This document shows, piece by piece, positions 23,404-35,326 of a stretch of 64,000 nucleotides of DNA. Both the position numbers and the translations under genes were made by a program. Origin of the DNA: Hydrangea macrophylla (lineage: Eukaryota > Streptophyta > Magnoliopsida > Cornales > Hydrangeaceae); the NCBI GenBank assembly GCA_033977485.1, contig CM066990.1, forward strand, positions 11,101,001 through 11,165,000. The letters are read 5' to 3'. Under the pieces are notes generated by a model. That model had not been told where the DNA came from. It did not search any database and saw only the letters and a program-made list of their open reading frames with translations. Every line of letters begins with the position of its first letter. Position 1 is the first letter of the stretch.

Positions 23404-25003
23404 ATACTTCCTCGAACTCTTTGATTACCGGTATTGATGATACTGTCACCTCTGCACTGACAACATCAATGTTTGCTAGGCATCTAGTGAGGAACATATC
23501 ACCCGAAGGGTTACATTGGAAATCGAAGAGTTGATTCCCCTTGTCCGCAAATGTGATCCTCTTCCTTGCACAATCCAACTTCGCATCATTCTTCTCGAGC
23601 CAATCCATTCCCAGGATTATATCGAACTCCTTCATCGACAGAACCACCAATCTTGCCAAAAGTTCGCGGTCTCCTAACCGTAGAGGACAATCCTTACACA
23701 CATGTAATAACTTAACTGTGGTCCCTAAGGGTGAGACAGCACTCAAAGCTTCCTCTAAACGTTGCGGTACTATACCCAACTTCTGAACGATCTTAACAGA
23801 TATAAAAGAATGTGTAGCACCCGTGTCAAATAAAACTTTAACATGAGAGTGAAACAAGGTTAGAGTACCTTCCACTGCTCGTTGCTCAGGCAGTCCCTCC
23901 TCATAAGCACCTCCTTCATACCCTGTTTCTTCATAACCAGCAGCCTCGGGAATAACAGCATTCAGGCGAACCTGTCCTTGCTGACCGTAATTACCTCTCC
24001 TAGGAGCCTTGCATTCCGGACTTATGTGACTTGGCATGCCACAATTATAGCACACAATTCCCGGACGATCAGCACGCCTAGTCTGTCTGCAATCTTTAGC
24101 TCGGTGACCGGGATTACCACAATTGAAGCAGTTGTTGTTGTTCCCTCCTGTTGCTCGAGGAGAATATTGCTGTACTGCTTGTGTCTGTTGAGGTTTCTTC
24201 CCTCCATCCCAGGTCCTTTTCTGTCCTTGAGGGTACCCAGGTTTCTGTCCGGAATAACCCTTCTGCCGAGGTCGATTTCCAAACGGCTTCGAATTCTGAC
24301 ACCCATCATTCTCCAACCCCGTAGCCAATCTCACCAGAGCTTCAAATGACTGGCTCAGATGCCCCATAGTCAGATGTCGGAGAGACAAGTTGAGGCCCCG
24401 GTGATACTTCTTGATTTTCTTCTGGGGTGTGTCCACCATATGTGGAGCAAAGCGAGACAGACGCTCAAATCGAGTAGTGTACTCTCGGACAATCAGATTC
24501 CCTTGAGTCAACTCCATAAACTCTTTCTCTCTCTTGTCCTTCTCTTCTTCAGGAAAATACTTTTCGAGAAATCTTTCTTTAAACACCACCCACGACATTC
24601 TCCTTGCAGCTTCTTCCCCTATGGTCGCCTTTTCTGCATCCCACCAATCAGCCGCTGCATAAGACAGCTGAAAGATAGCCAGACGCTTCTTCTCCAGATC
24701 AGTGCACTCTATGGTCTCAAAGATACGCTCTATCTGGCGTAGCCACTGTTCCGCTTGCCAGGGTTCATCAGTCCCTGCAAAATACTCAGGTCGCAGGGCG
24801 CGAAACTCCTTGAGAAGCTTGTCTCCAGTCTGGTGGGCTTGCCTCCCATTCCCGTTGTGATTCCCATTCTGATTATTGTTCCTCGCATTCTGATCACTAA
24901 CCCTCTCCAATCTTCTTACAAAAGCCTCGAACATTCCGGTTGGATCTATTACCGGGGGTGCATCTTCAATAGCAGGACGATTCCTGAGATTTCTTCCAGC
25001 CAT
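23404..25003 (-). CDS. Element B gag and protease (split from pol by element C)
   Basis: The frame opens at the ATG at 25003 (MAGRNLRNRPAIEDAPP) and runs intact for 533 codons to the element C insertion. The capsid domain is about residues 70-230 (PEYFAGTDEPWQAEQWL, SYAAADWW, FKERFLEKYFP). Two zinc knuckles follow (C292-C295-H300-C305 and C318-C321-H326-C331), then protease with DTGA at 393-396 and FDIILGMDWL. Gag packages RNA in the particle and the protease cuts the polyprotein. The frame reads on into element C's LTR for about 47 codons, which is spurious. Pol resumes at 16784. Confidence 0.93.
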
Positions 25004-25181
25004 ATCTCAAGAGAAAGGTACCTATCCATTGATCAACAAGAATACGGTCAAACTCCAGATAAGAAAGAAAGTTCTCGACGATAGAAAGCGACCTAAACAC
25101 GGAATGAAGTCGAACTATCTTATCTTAATTCTATCTTAATGGGAGATCCTATGTGTCTTTGGACAATTGGTCGAGCCAAAA
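25004..25181 (-). other. Element B 5' leader
   Basis: Short leader between the primer-binding site and the gag ATG; no reading frame of note. Confidence 0.8.
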
Positions 25182-25197
25182 CCTGGCTCTGATACCA
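25182..25197 (-). other. Element B primer-binding site
   Basis: TGGTATCAGAGCCAGG on the minus strand, seven bases from the 5' LTR end; initiator Met tRNA type. Confidence 0.9.
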
Positions 25198-25807
25198 AAA
25201 AGCCTGTCACGCCCCGACGTAGCATAATTCAGGAAAGCATTTAATTTCCTTTATGGACTCGTAGGTCGTGACAAGTGAGTATGACCAATTGTCCCTGCAA
25301 CAAATAACTTAACAACATTTCTAAAGAAAAGGATACTTAACAAAACATAACCTCCACAATTAAAACTCACTAACTATTACATCAGTCATAAACTTAGGCA
25401 CAAAACGCCTTATTCAAAAGTCTAAAGCTAGTTTATTACAAACCCAAATTTAAAAGACATAGAAAAAATAGAGCAGCCTCCTGGAAAGTCTCCTGACTCT
25501 AAGTAGCATAGTCAAAATACCCTGGCTGCTCCTGACCCTGAAAATCTGGACATATAGTCCAGGACGCATCAACGCCGTCAGCTTATGAAAGCTGGTGATC
25601 AAAATAAACAAGTGCTCGCAATGTATATATAAGCATATAAACAACGGTGCAATTTAACTTTTAAAAGCAATAAATTCAAGGTTCCAATTCCAACATAAGC
25701 CATGGGGGAATAAAGTAAGCAATAACTATGCGACCGTGTATGAACAATGTAACATCTCATCTTTCTGACTCTTTTCTCTCAACAAGACCGACTCAACCAA
25801 ACCATCA

Positions 25808-26159
25808 CCTCAGATACCAGGAATAATATCCGATCGATATCTAAGTCGAACACAACACTATCGCCTCCAATACCAGGAATAATATCCGATCGATATTGAG
25901 GCTGCACACCACGCTATTGCCTCAGATACCAGGAATAATATCCGATCGATATCCAAAACGAGCGTCCTAGATACCAGGAATAATATCCGATCGATATCTA
26001 AGTCGTACACAATACCATCGCTTCGGATACCAGGAATAATATCCGATCGATATCCAAAACGAGCGCCCTAGATACCAGGAATAATATCCGATCGATATCT
26101 AAGCCGTACACAACACTGCCGCCTCCAATACCAGGAATACTATCCGATCGATATTGAGG
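25808..26159. repeat. Seven tandem inverted-repeat units with covarying arms (B 5' LTR)
   Basis: Counterpart of 11994-12403, with one unit fewer and the same constant core and paired arm variants. The difference in unit number between the two LTRs of one insertion shows expansion or loss after, or during, reverse transcription. Confidence 0.93.
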
Positions 26160-26452
26160 TCGCACACTAGACCGCTACGCTTTACTCTGATCACGCTTTC
26201 TCACACACATGCATGTTGACCCAACCTCAACCCTATTATGTATGTCAATGTTTCATAAATAACACCATTAATTAATCACAAAGCCGGATAATCGTACGAG
26301 CATAAATTTCGCCCTAAGTTGTTCTTGTTCGTACATTTCTTAAAACATAGACCTTTAAAACAATATATTTGCCAAACAGTTCTTTAAAAACTTTCAAAAT
26401 CTTTTCCAAACAGTCCCTAATAATAAAATACAAAAACTGCTCAAACTGCCAG

Positions 26453-26584
26453 GTCGCGCGAGCGAAGGGGAGAACAAATCGCGCGAGCGGATCGCGCGCG
26501 CGAAGGGGCAGAATAGGTCGCGCGAGCGAAGGGGAGGGATGGTCCGCGCGAGCGAGCCTCGTGCGAGCGGGTCGCGCGCGCGAG
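26453..26584. repeat. GC-rich CGCGCGAGCG array (B 5' LTR)
   Basis: Counterpart of 12697-12842. The open frames across it on both strands (about 90 codons, Arg/Ala-rich) are composition artefacts. Confidence 0.9.
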
Positions 26585-27612
26585 TTCTTGCAGAATGTCA
26601 TCTTCTTCGTTTTTCCCCTGTTTCTGGTTTTAAACTAAAATTTACCCATTTTCAGATTCTTTTTCAAACATGTCGTGCGATATATGGATCTCTTCAGTTT
26701 TCCGCGTAGATTAAGAATACGCGATCAATTTTAACTAATACGGATTATATCTCTAATTATTCGTGATTAAAGTGAGGGTGTCAAAACTTTAAATCAACGG
26801 TACGTCGCGATACGGATGAATTATTGCGTAGGATTCGAACCACAGCTTATTAGGACTAAGATCTTTCATTCCCAATTCATAAATTTCATTTTGGTTAAGA
26901 TTTACAAAACTCCAATTTGAAGCTTCAATGGTGTATCTATATATATACACATATACACACATATATACACTGAATTATACATATATAAACATTGTAAGTG
27001 AGTTTATAATACTCACAGAGGTTAATTATACAGAGAATTTGAGACCGAGAATTTCCGCCGTTGAATTCCGTTGTTGAGAATGCTCCTCCGTTCTTGAAAT
27101 TACTCCCGCTCTTGGTTGATATATATATCAATAGATATAACTATGTGTATGTATATAATATATAATCTGTGTGTATGTGTGTTCTTGAGAGAATTGAGGG
27201 AGAATGAGAGAAGCATAGAGTTGTGTGGGAGAGAATGAGAGACACTGTCATTGAGAGAGAGAAATCTAACGTATATATATAAACCGAAAAATTTGGGCTC
27301 CAAGAAATCAATAGATTTCGCCCGGTGTGGTTGAGCTCACGTGCTCCCACACCCAAAACGCGGTATAACGCAGACTTCAAACCAAAACTGGTATTTTAAG
27401 GTTGAAAGAAAATACAGGAAAATAATATTAGCGTAGGAATAAATTCCCGGTTTATACAAAATATAGATATTGCTTTTGAAACCATAGAAAGTAGTATGGA
27501 AATTACAGTTTGACCCCCAAAATATTATTATAAACAGAAATAAAATCAAATGCTCATGGAAATGAAATGCAATATTTATTTATTAATGAAAAAGAAAATA
27601 CAGGGTGTTACA

Positions 27613-27844
27613 TCCCGTCTCTAGGATTTTAAATGCACGTGCAGGGAAATAAATAAACAGATAATTATGTAGGCATGTATCAACTAAGCATGCTTTTTCA
27701 ACTTCATGAACTTAAAGCAACGTGTAAAATAATTCAAATAAGCATAATTAAATTCCTTAAGCATCTAACAGAAGTCATGGTTAAACCTAGTAAACTCCTA
27801 GAGCACCAAGTATTCGAACCCGGTTAGCTCTGACACCAATCTAT
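27613..27844 (-). other. Element A leader and primer-binding site
   Basis: Non-coding leader of element A beyond the B insertion. GGTTAGCTCTGACACCA at 27822-27838 reads TGGTGTCAGAGCTAACC on the minus strand, a variant of the initiator Met tRNA primer site. It lies a few bases from the LTR end at 27845. Confidence 0.7.
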
Positions 27845-29043
27845 TGTGCCCAAAAATTCCGTGACACGTGGATGGGTCAAATAGTCAAACAAGAGGTTAA
27901 GGAGAAGGAGATATCCTACGTGGACCAACCAAATAGTGCGAAAGCTATAAAAGAATCCTACGTGGATTTCAAAGAAAAATCAAAAAGTCAAAGGTCAACC
28001 CACTAAGACCAACGGGTCAAGTAGGGTTGACCCACATTATCCTGACTTTCAAAGAAGTTTCAAAAGATGGAGATAAGAAGCATCAAGAGTGAATGAAGAA
28101 GAAGGAGAGGTTTATTTTGAAGGTTTTCATGAAATTAAGGTTTTAAGGATTTACAACCAAATGGTCCCTTAGGAATCAAAAGTTTATTTTTCTCATAACA
28201 TACAAGCCATATGATTATTATAAACCAAATTAGATTTAAATTTTTTTCGAGTTTGGTCAAAATTTATAAGTCTGGCAAATGGTCTTTCGACTGGTCCAAA
28301 GGATGGTCTTTCGACTGGTCCAAAGGGTACCTTCGACCGGTCGAAGGTACCTCTACCAGCCAAGGTAAAAGTAGTGGGGCTTTTGATGTAAAGCCCTTTG
28401 CAGCAACAACAATAAAAGCTCCTGATTAGAACAAGTATAGGAATTCCACCATTTCCTACATGCACTTAAAAGACTTCAAGCTATTATTCTAACAAGTCTA
28501 AAAGAGTTTAAGACCATAAATGGTTGATAGGGGATTCGAAGATCCTGGATACATAGCCATGAATATTAACAATGAGAGTATTACAAGTTGAAAGTGAGTT
28601 TCAATACGTGGACTCTAACAACATTATCAAAAATGCAAAGGGCTAACATGTGCCCAAGCTAGGTCATAGCTTACAAATTAACATAGATGAAAGAATTAAG
28701 ACCAAAATACTTGTAAGTTCCATAATTCGAATCTAACATTTATGATTTCAAATTACAACTATTGTAAGTCTTAACAAATGAAATATGTCATGTAAGTTCC
28801 AAAAGGATAAGATTTCTCGTGTAGAACTTTCAAAAACATGAGGCTAAAGGATCAGACTATTCATGGGCCTTGCCCCCTACCAAGATCATCTAAAAAATAG
28901 TTTTTTTTTTATAGATTCATTATGCACGACGGCTTAGTAGAAAATATTGTAGATATACAAGATGGATCCCATACAAAAATGAGATGTGGTGCCATGAATG
29001 TTGCCTAAGCATTGTAACTAATGAGCCCTCGGGCCATGCACAC
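27845..29043 (-). mobile_element. Element A 5' LTR, truncated
   Basis: Starts TGTGCCCAAAAATTCC on the plus strand next to the primer-binding site, so its minus-strand end is ...GGGCACA. It is cut at 29044 by a Tat-like LTR fragment. It contains a palindrome cluster (28275-28351) and otherwise no recognisable sequence. Confidence 0.6.
28275..28351. repeat. Palindrome cluster with a perfect 26-bp dyad
   Basis: Two imperfect units (CTTTCGACTGGTCCAAAG) precede a perfect 26-bp palindrome at 28326-28351 centred on GACCGGTC with GGTACC at both ends. Confidence 0.9.
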
Positions 29044-31530
29044 TGTGGATATCGCAATTTTTTCTTACCCACAGCTTTTGTTTAAAATCCTTTTCCAAAT
29101 TCGAAGAGTCGCCACTTTATTTTTTTTAAAGGAAAACTAAGAAACTATTTTAAAAGCAAACCGATCTTTTGCGAAACCAAAGATAGACTGGGTCCGGGAA
29201 TTATGGAATGAAAGGGGAAGGAGCCCGGCGGACTAAAACACCCCCTTTCATCCTATCTCGTGATAGGCCTCTACTCAACATCCTTTTTAATTGGATTATT
29301 AATCTAAGCATGTCCTCAACTAATACATATATAATTATACATTACAAAAGCATGTCAAAAGAATGTAAGATTGCTAATGACAAAATATCATTCATAAGCC
29401 ACATAATTCAAGTAGCAAGCAAAATGATATGCAAGTAGGGAACTAGAGAACATACACGGGATCCAGTCGTAGAATAGAAACGTGTAATGCATGTGAACAA
29501 ATAAAAAACCTAGAAAAGAAGTCTCTAATCGTATATAAACACATAAGGCAAGACCTAGTCTAAGGTGTCGTGCATGGAGTCGAAAATCAATAAAATCAAG
29601 AAATTAAAACAAACTAGAGGAGATTTTGAGAAATCGTACCTTGATAGTGCTACAAAACGTAGGGTTAGTCCACATACTTTAAATAAAACATATCATTAAA
29701 TCCTAAGTAACAAATCCTAGCACAAGGTGAATTCTATTTACAAGTATCAATCTATATGAATGAATGCAAATGGATACATGAATATGAACAATATAAAGCT
29801 ATGAACTATTCATTGATTTGGATCATTTAGCCTCTGGTTTTAAGCTTAATCAATCATTGTTAAAGCATGGTATAAACCCTAGGTCATGAAAACATTATTT
29901 AAGCCATTATTTACAAGATTGATTAAAATAGTGAGGGGATTCTGAAAATTGTTGAGAGCAGATCAGAACTTTAAAGAAATAAAAGGCATGGTTCCCATGG
30001 TTTGATCTTGATGATTTTTAGACCCCAGTTGCCTCTGTGAGTTTAGTTTTTAATTCAAAAAGAAATCAAAGTTTCAACGGTTAGATCTCTGGGAATTAAA
30101 CAAACACTAGACATTACTTAGAACTTCATGTCCAGAGTTCTTGTCCAATTTTCTAAAAATAGTAAAAAAAATCTAAAAGACTCTATTCTTTTTAGGGGGT
30201 CTTATTAACACATTAAAGTTCACAGAAAAAATTATTTGGGGTCATTAATACTTGATTAGGGTTCTGATTCACTCATCTCAAAAGGGTGTTGCTATTCTGA
30301 AACTCTGGACAGATTGTTGTCTTTGCCAAAACCCATGACCAAACCACTCTTAACCATAGAATCTTATTAAAACAAAAATTACAGTGGTTGAAATTGAGTT
30401 ATAGACACTTTCCATTTGGTTTCATTCTGTTCCAACGGTTCGATGTTTAACTAAAAATCTTTGATGAAAAGTGGTCGATGAACTCACTGCATCTTTTGTT
30501 TAGGTCATCTTTCACTTACTAACTTTAACTATAAAACCATTAAACTTGGCCTTAGTTAAACTAATCCTCCTACCATTTGATGGTCATGGGAGACTAATGA
30601 CTCTCATAATTTCTAGACTTCAATAAAGTATGAAGAAACTTCATAAAGCCTTAGAATAACAAAATCAAACCATGGAGATGGGTTTGAACTTGTCAACCAA
30701 AATGCTCATTATCAATCCTAATCTTCTTATGAACTATGAACTCATAAGAAGACCAAGAGATTTCAAATCAAATGATTTGAATGAGACATTGAAAGTCTCA
30801 TAAATCCCAAGAGATGTACACAACCAAAATAAAAGAAAGGGGACTCAATATTAAAACATTAGCTAAGTTAACATGTATTTAAAGGATGATTTAGTCTAGA
30901 GTCTACCTCTAAATATCCTCAACTTGGTGGTTTGGAGGAATTCCACAAAGTAATCAAGCTCTTCAACTCTAACTCACACACAGACGTCTTTTTCAAACTA
31001 CAAAAAAAAAAAACAATTCTTAAGTATACTTAGAAATTTTTTTAGAATTTTAAGAGAAGGAGAATCAAGATGATGTTGGGAGATTCAAAAAACTCATCCC
31101 TTGTAATGGGATATTCACCCCTCTTATATAGGCAATTTTAAAAGGGTTTTTAAGTCATTTCAGGGGCAAAAACACTGATTTCATATGTCCTTTTTGTGGT
31201 ACAAAACGTGCTATTTTACAGCTGTCTGCCCAAAATTGTGGCACTCACTGGAGATGGAAGCGGCACTTGGTAAGTGCAGGAACGACACTCAATGAATGCC
31301 GTTACGGCATTCAGAGAATACCGCGGAGAACTCCAGGGACTGCCGTTTTTTTTTCTGGAAACTCATTTTTTTGCGGCACTTAGTGAAATTTGCGGCATTC
31401 ATAGAATGCCGCTCCGGCACTCAAGCGAGTGTCGTACGGCAACCCATGACTGCTGCATATCTTACTATCTGCCGTTCCCCACTATTTTTCCTTTTTCTCT
31501 CTTTTTTCTTTTTGTCTTAAGCTTTTTGTT
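29044..31530 (-). mobile_element. Tat-like LTR fragment, second copy
   Basis: Starts TGTGGATATCGCAATT on the plus strand and follows the solo LTR 6225-9231 with moderate divergence: the GGTCCGGG block near 29190, the palindrome array at 31237-31475 and TATATAAG on the minus strand at 31123-31130. The outer end TGTAGACACC is missing, so it is truncated near 31480-31560 (boundary uncertain). Reading frames at 31274-31633 are not coding. Confidence 0.75.
31237..31475 (-). repeat. Palindrome array in the second Tat-like LTR
   Basis: Dyads such as CGGCATTCATAGAATGCCG, with arms different from those of the first copy (8666-8965) but still mutually complementary. Confidence 0.85.
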
Positions 31531-34269
31531 TAATATTATCATTGAATCAAGATCAGCATGCATCCCTGAAAAAGCCAAGAAGCTGTCAGAGTTTTTGCCA
31601 AAATCATTACGCACTTGCTTGTCAGAATATTGATCTGAATTGATGAAGTTGTTTTATCTTTGCATATTAAACCCCTGAAATTTTTAGTATGATCCCGAGA
31701 TGGCTATATCTTAACTTAGAAGCCTTGGAAGCACTTGAAACTTGGGGAAATCATTTATAAATAATCTTGAGAAGTTGTGAATTTAATTGGCAAAAGCAGT
31801 AGAAATCTATAGTTTTTGGGAATTTTTGATGTTTTAAGCAGCTCTGAATGAACCTTTGAGCAAAGATAAGATGAATGGTGATTTGAACTCATTAGTCGAG
31901 ATGATTAGAGTTGAAATGGATAAAGCACTTGTAAGAAGCAGAAGATGATTGAAGATCACTCAGAAGGTTACGAGAAGACTTAAGCCATCAAGAGACTTGA
32001 AAGCATGAACTTCAAAGGATTTGAGTTTTGCTTTAAGATTGAGATCTGGATATATGAATTGCCAAAAAAAGGCCTACCTCGTCAAAGAAAGTCGAACCCT
32101 TCTACTCATGCTCTACATTTGACATACATACTTTTGCAGCATTCTCCACATACTATCTGTGTCTTTGAAAATTAGCTCTGCTCTCTGCAAATCGACAGAT
32201 CTCTTGTTTTGACCCCGAATTGGTCCAATCTTTATATATAAGCCTTAAAAAGTGCTTGAAACTTGTTGGAATTGGTCTGAAGGACCCTTGGGAACTTGAA
32301 ACTTGGTTGAAAACCATTCAGAGTTGAAGAAAAGTTCTAAGACACTAAGAATCGAGGGCACCGCAGCTTGAAAATAGCCGAGAAATGATGACTTATAACA
32401 AACTCCCCGTTGTTTTGGGATTGATTATGTGTTGTCTTAAAAAAATGGACATTTGAGTCTACTATCACTCGAGAATTACATCCAGGACGAATTTGGAAAA
32501 GATGAATCAGAATATAAGATCTTCAAACCATGAGCAAGATATTTGAGAAAGGGTCAAAATAAGCCCGACATATTGCAAGAATATTTGAACGTCGAAACAC
32601 CGAGATGAGTCTCAGATTGGATGAGCAGGGCCTCCAGAATATGAACCTTTTACTCACATCTCAGAAATCTTAGATATTTCCCCAAGCAGAGAACTTTCAG
32701 ATATCATCAGAATTACCTCTAGAAGAAAGGTATACTTCAGCAAATTCATGAAATCAGAGCCCATACATCTCTTAGAATCATAGAATCTCCCCAGCAGAGA
32801 ATTTTCAGAATTTATGTATCAGAATTGCCCCCAAAAGAAAGGGTATTTCTCAGAATCGTGCATCTCTCAGCATTATATATTAGAACTGCCTCTAGATGAA
32901 GGGTATCTCTCAGCATCGAGTATCAGGGTTGCCTCTAGATATAGGGTTTCTCTCAGGACTATGCATCTCTCAGCATCAGGGTTGCCTCCAGATAAAGGGT
33001 ATTGCTCAGAATTTGTGGATCAAAATTACCTCCAAATATAGGGCATCTCTCGGAATTGCCTCCAGATATAGGGTATCTCTTGAAATTACCTCCAGATAAA
33101 GGGTATCTCTCAGCATCGTGTAGCAGAATTGCCTCCAGATGAAGGGTATCTCTCAGAATTCGTGTACAAAAATTGCCTCTAGATATAGGGTATTTTTCAT
33201 GATTGTGCATATCTTAGAATCGTGTATCGGGGTTGCCTCCAGATATAGGGTATCTCCTAGAATCCATGTATCTCTCAGAATTCGTGCATCGGAACAGAAG
33301 ATCTATCCCCAGCAAAAGGACCTGTTTTAGAAGAACAGAAGAATTGTCTCCAGAAAAGAGACATGTTTTAGAAGATTTGTCTCCAGACTTGTTATAGAAG
33401 ATTTATCCCTAGTAGAAGGACCTAATTTCAAAAGCACAGAAGATTTGTCCCCAGAAGAAGGACCTGTTTCAGGAGTACACAACATATCGTCCCCGACAGA
33501 AGGACTCTACATCAGTAACTGTCCAGGGGTTAGGACTCTACATCAGCAACTGTCTAGGGTTTAGGACTCTACATCAGTGACTGTACAGGGGTTATGACAC
33601 TTCATCAGTCATTCAGGTTAAAGGAGGCATTATTTCAGAGATCGTCCAAGCTTAAGGACACTTTTTATTAGAAGATGTTTAGGCATGATTCAGAATTCAT
33701 CCAAGATATACTCAGCAGTCGTCCGAGATACAGATGACACCTACAAGCCTCAAGCTCAGAAGAAAGACTCCGACAAGACTTCAAGAATCATCCAAGATAC
33801 AAATAGCATACTTATGTTTAGAGATGCTCGACTATGAGAATGAGATGTTACATCCCTTGCATTAGATTGTGCATCTAGGGACCTTAAGGACGATTCCTCC
33901 AGCATGTGCGCATTCAAGTTTTCATACTGCATCAACATCCTACGATAGGAGCATTTCATCCATGTTATTGTTTGTGTGTTTTTCTCTATCTTCTCGCACA
34001 CTTGAACTACGCCCTGGTCTGAGACCTAGAAAGGATACATAGGCAGCTCCAGCGGAGCACGACAGCTTCGATTTACCAGCCTCTACCCAGCATTGCATTG
34101 TATTCTTGTTTTCGTGATTTCTTGATTTTATCAGATTTTGAGTTTCGTGATTTTTGCGGACTTTTGTTTTTCCTAAAACCTCTTAGTATGGTTATTGGGT
34201 GCCTTCTAGTTTTGGAACTCACTTGTAATTCACATTGTTCACAACAAGTTCTGCCAAAGAGGTGCAAAC
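31531..34269 (+). mobile_element. Tat/Ogre-like element, 3' non-coding region on the plus strand
   Basis: No reading frame above background. It holds several tandem-repeat blocks (32640-33610) with CCCCAGCAGA and CCTCCAGATATAGGG-like phrases. Then follows a segment (33990-34060) with ACTACGCCCTGGTCTGAGACC and GGATACATAGGCAGC. I recognise both as typical of the region before the 3' LTR of Tat/Ogre elements. AAAGAGGTGCAAAC (34256-34269) is a likely polypurine tract directly before TGTAGACAC. The upstream coding part is missing. Confidence 0.65.
32640..33610 (+). repeat. Tandem repeats in the Tat-like 3' region
   Basis: At least three blocks. About ten degenerate units built on CCTCCAGATATAGGGTATCTCTCAG run from 32810 to 33270. 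Then come units on CCAGAAGAAGGACCTGTTT (33300-33480) and three units on GGACTCTACATCAG plus CTGTCCAGGGGTTA (33500-33610). Confidence 0.85.
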
Positions 34270-35326
34270 TGTAGACACACAATTTTGACCACACTGATAG
34301 GATTTAGGGTGGACAACGTCTTGAAGGATTCGATGATAAAAAGTACCCCGTGGAAGGTACTGGATACCATACAATTGAAAGATCAAACTTCAGAAAGTGA
34401 CTTCAAGCTCAAAAAAGCCCTTTCCCATGTATAAATCCCGATTTTTATAAAAAATGTCAGAATTCATATTCCCTCAGGGTTATATGAACATGAAGTGTTC
34501 TAAATGAAGTATTTTAGGTATCCAGAGATTCAATTTTAAAGAAAAGTTTGAAATTAATGCACATTGAAAAGAAATATTGAAAAAGAAGTCGCTTGATTTC
34601 AAAAAGACGACGAAAGTTTTGATGGACTTTCAGACTTCAATTGAACTTCAATTTTCATTTCAAACCCTCCTGGAATATTTTTATACTGAAATTCAACTTA
34701 ACAGCTTTCCAATGGTATGTGAACGAATAATTTCAAACACCAAAAAGCATTTTTACGAAAATCTGGAAAAGAAGTGAACGTAATATTTGAAACAGGGCAT
34801 GAGGGCAACCAGGGGAGCAAGAATAGTAAGTGGTGGGTCCCACAAAGGGGTGGTAGGTCCCACCTAAGCCACCACTTCAAATGTGCCCCCTCCATTGAGC
34901 TTTTTGAGTTCCAGACCCTTCTTGAGGCTTCCCACTCCAAGGAAATTACCTGCAAACGGCGTTTAGGCACCGAAATGGTCATTTTTACCCTTTTCTGACC
35001 TTTAAAATCTCTATTTTAACCCTGAAACTTAAGAGTTAAGTTTTCAAAACTCTATATATAGATCTATATGAGATCATTTTTGAGATACAATGAAGTACAC
35101 AAAAGAGAGAGGTACATACAAGTGAATATACTTGCAAGATATAAGAATATATCTAGAATTCAAGAGAGATTTCTGGAGAGATGAAGTGAATTATGATGAA
35201 AAATTTCCTAAACTAATATCAAGATAATTAGATTAGATGAATTGGACTTCAATTGCCTCCCTTAACTTCCATGGATGAGTGCTTGAAGAACTTGAAGAAC
35301 ACTTGAAGAAGAAGATCCTTCAAATT

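Larger units (their letters stand above)
11391..27612 (-). mobile_element. Element B: full-length Ty3/gypsy chromovirus (Tekay/Del-like)
   Basis: On the minus strand the order is 5' LTR (27612-25205), primer-binding site (25197-25182), gag-protease (25003-23404), reverse transcriptase, RNase H, integrase and chromodomain (16784-13916), polypurine tract, 3' LTR (13871-11391). LTRs start TGTAACACCC and end GGGGCGTGACA. Element C is inserted in pol. Without C it is about 9.6 kb. LTR copies differ at roughly 15 substitutions by eye plus indels in the repeat arrays, so insertion was recent. It lies in element A's leader with an imperfect duplication TCACG/TCCCG. Confidence 0.92.
25205..27612 (-). 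repeat. Element B 5' LTR
   Basis: 2408 bp. It is nearly identical to the 3' LTR, differing mainly by one fewer inverted-repeat unit (25808-26159), a shorter GC-rich array (26453-26584) and a shorter TA run. TCCCG at 27613-27617 is the likely target duplication, mutated at one base relative to TCACG. Confidence 0.93.
1186..29043 (-). mobile_element. Element A: old Ty3/gypsy chromovirus, host of the left nest
   Basis: Read on the minus strand, the parts are in the right order. They are a 5' LTR remnant (29043-27845), a primer-binding site (27838-27822), a leader, gag (from 11289), protease and N-terminal reverse transcriptase (10135-9299), C-terminal reverse transcriptase, RNase H, integrase and chromodomain (4886-1958), and a 3' LTR remnant (1953-1186). 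The interior is broken by element B (11391-27612) and by a solo copia LTR (4887-9298). Many stops and frameshifts make A much older than B or C. The chromodomain and the protein order gag-PR-RT-RH-INT indicate a chromovirus, probably Tekay/Del-like. Confidence 0.75.

Noticed and set aside
22755..25197. Possible tRNA genes suggested by tRNA-like sequence next to the LTRs
   Set aside because: Only 13-16 bp complementary to a tRNA 3' end is present at each site; these are primer-binding sites.
26314..26638. Arg/Ala-rich frames on both strands
   Set aside because: They come from the CGCGCGAGCG array; both strands being open reflects composition.
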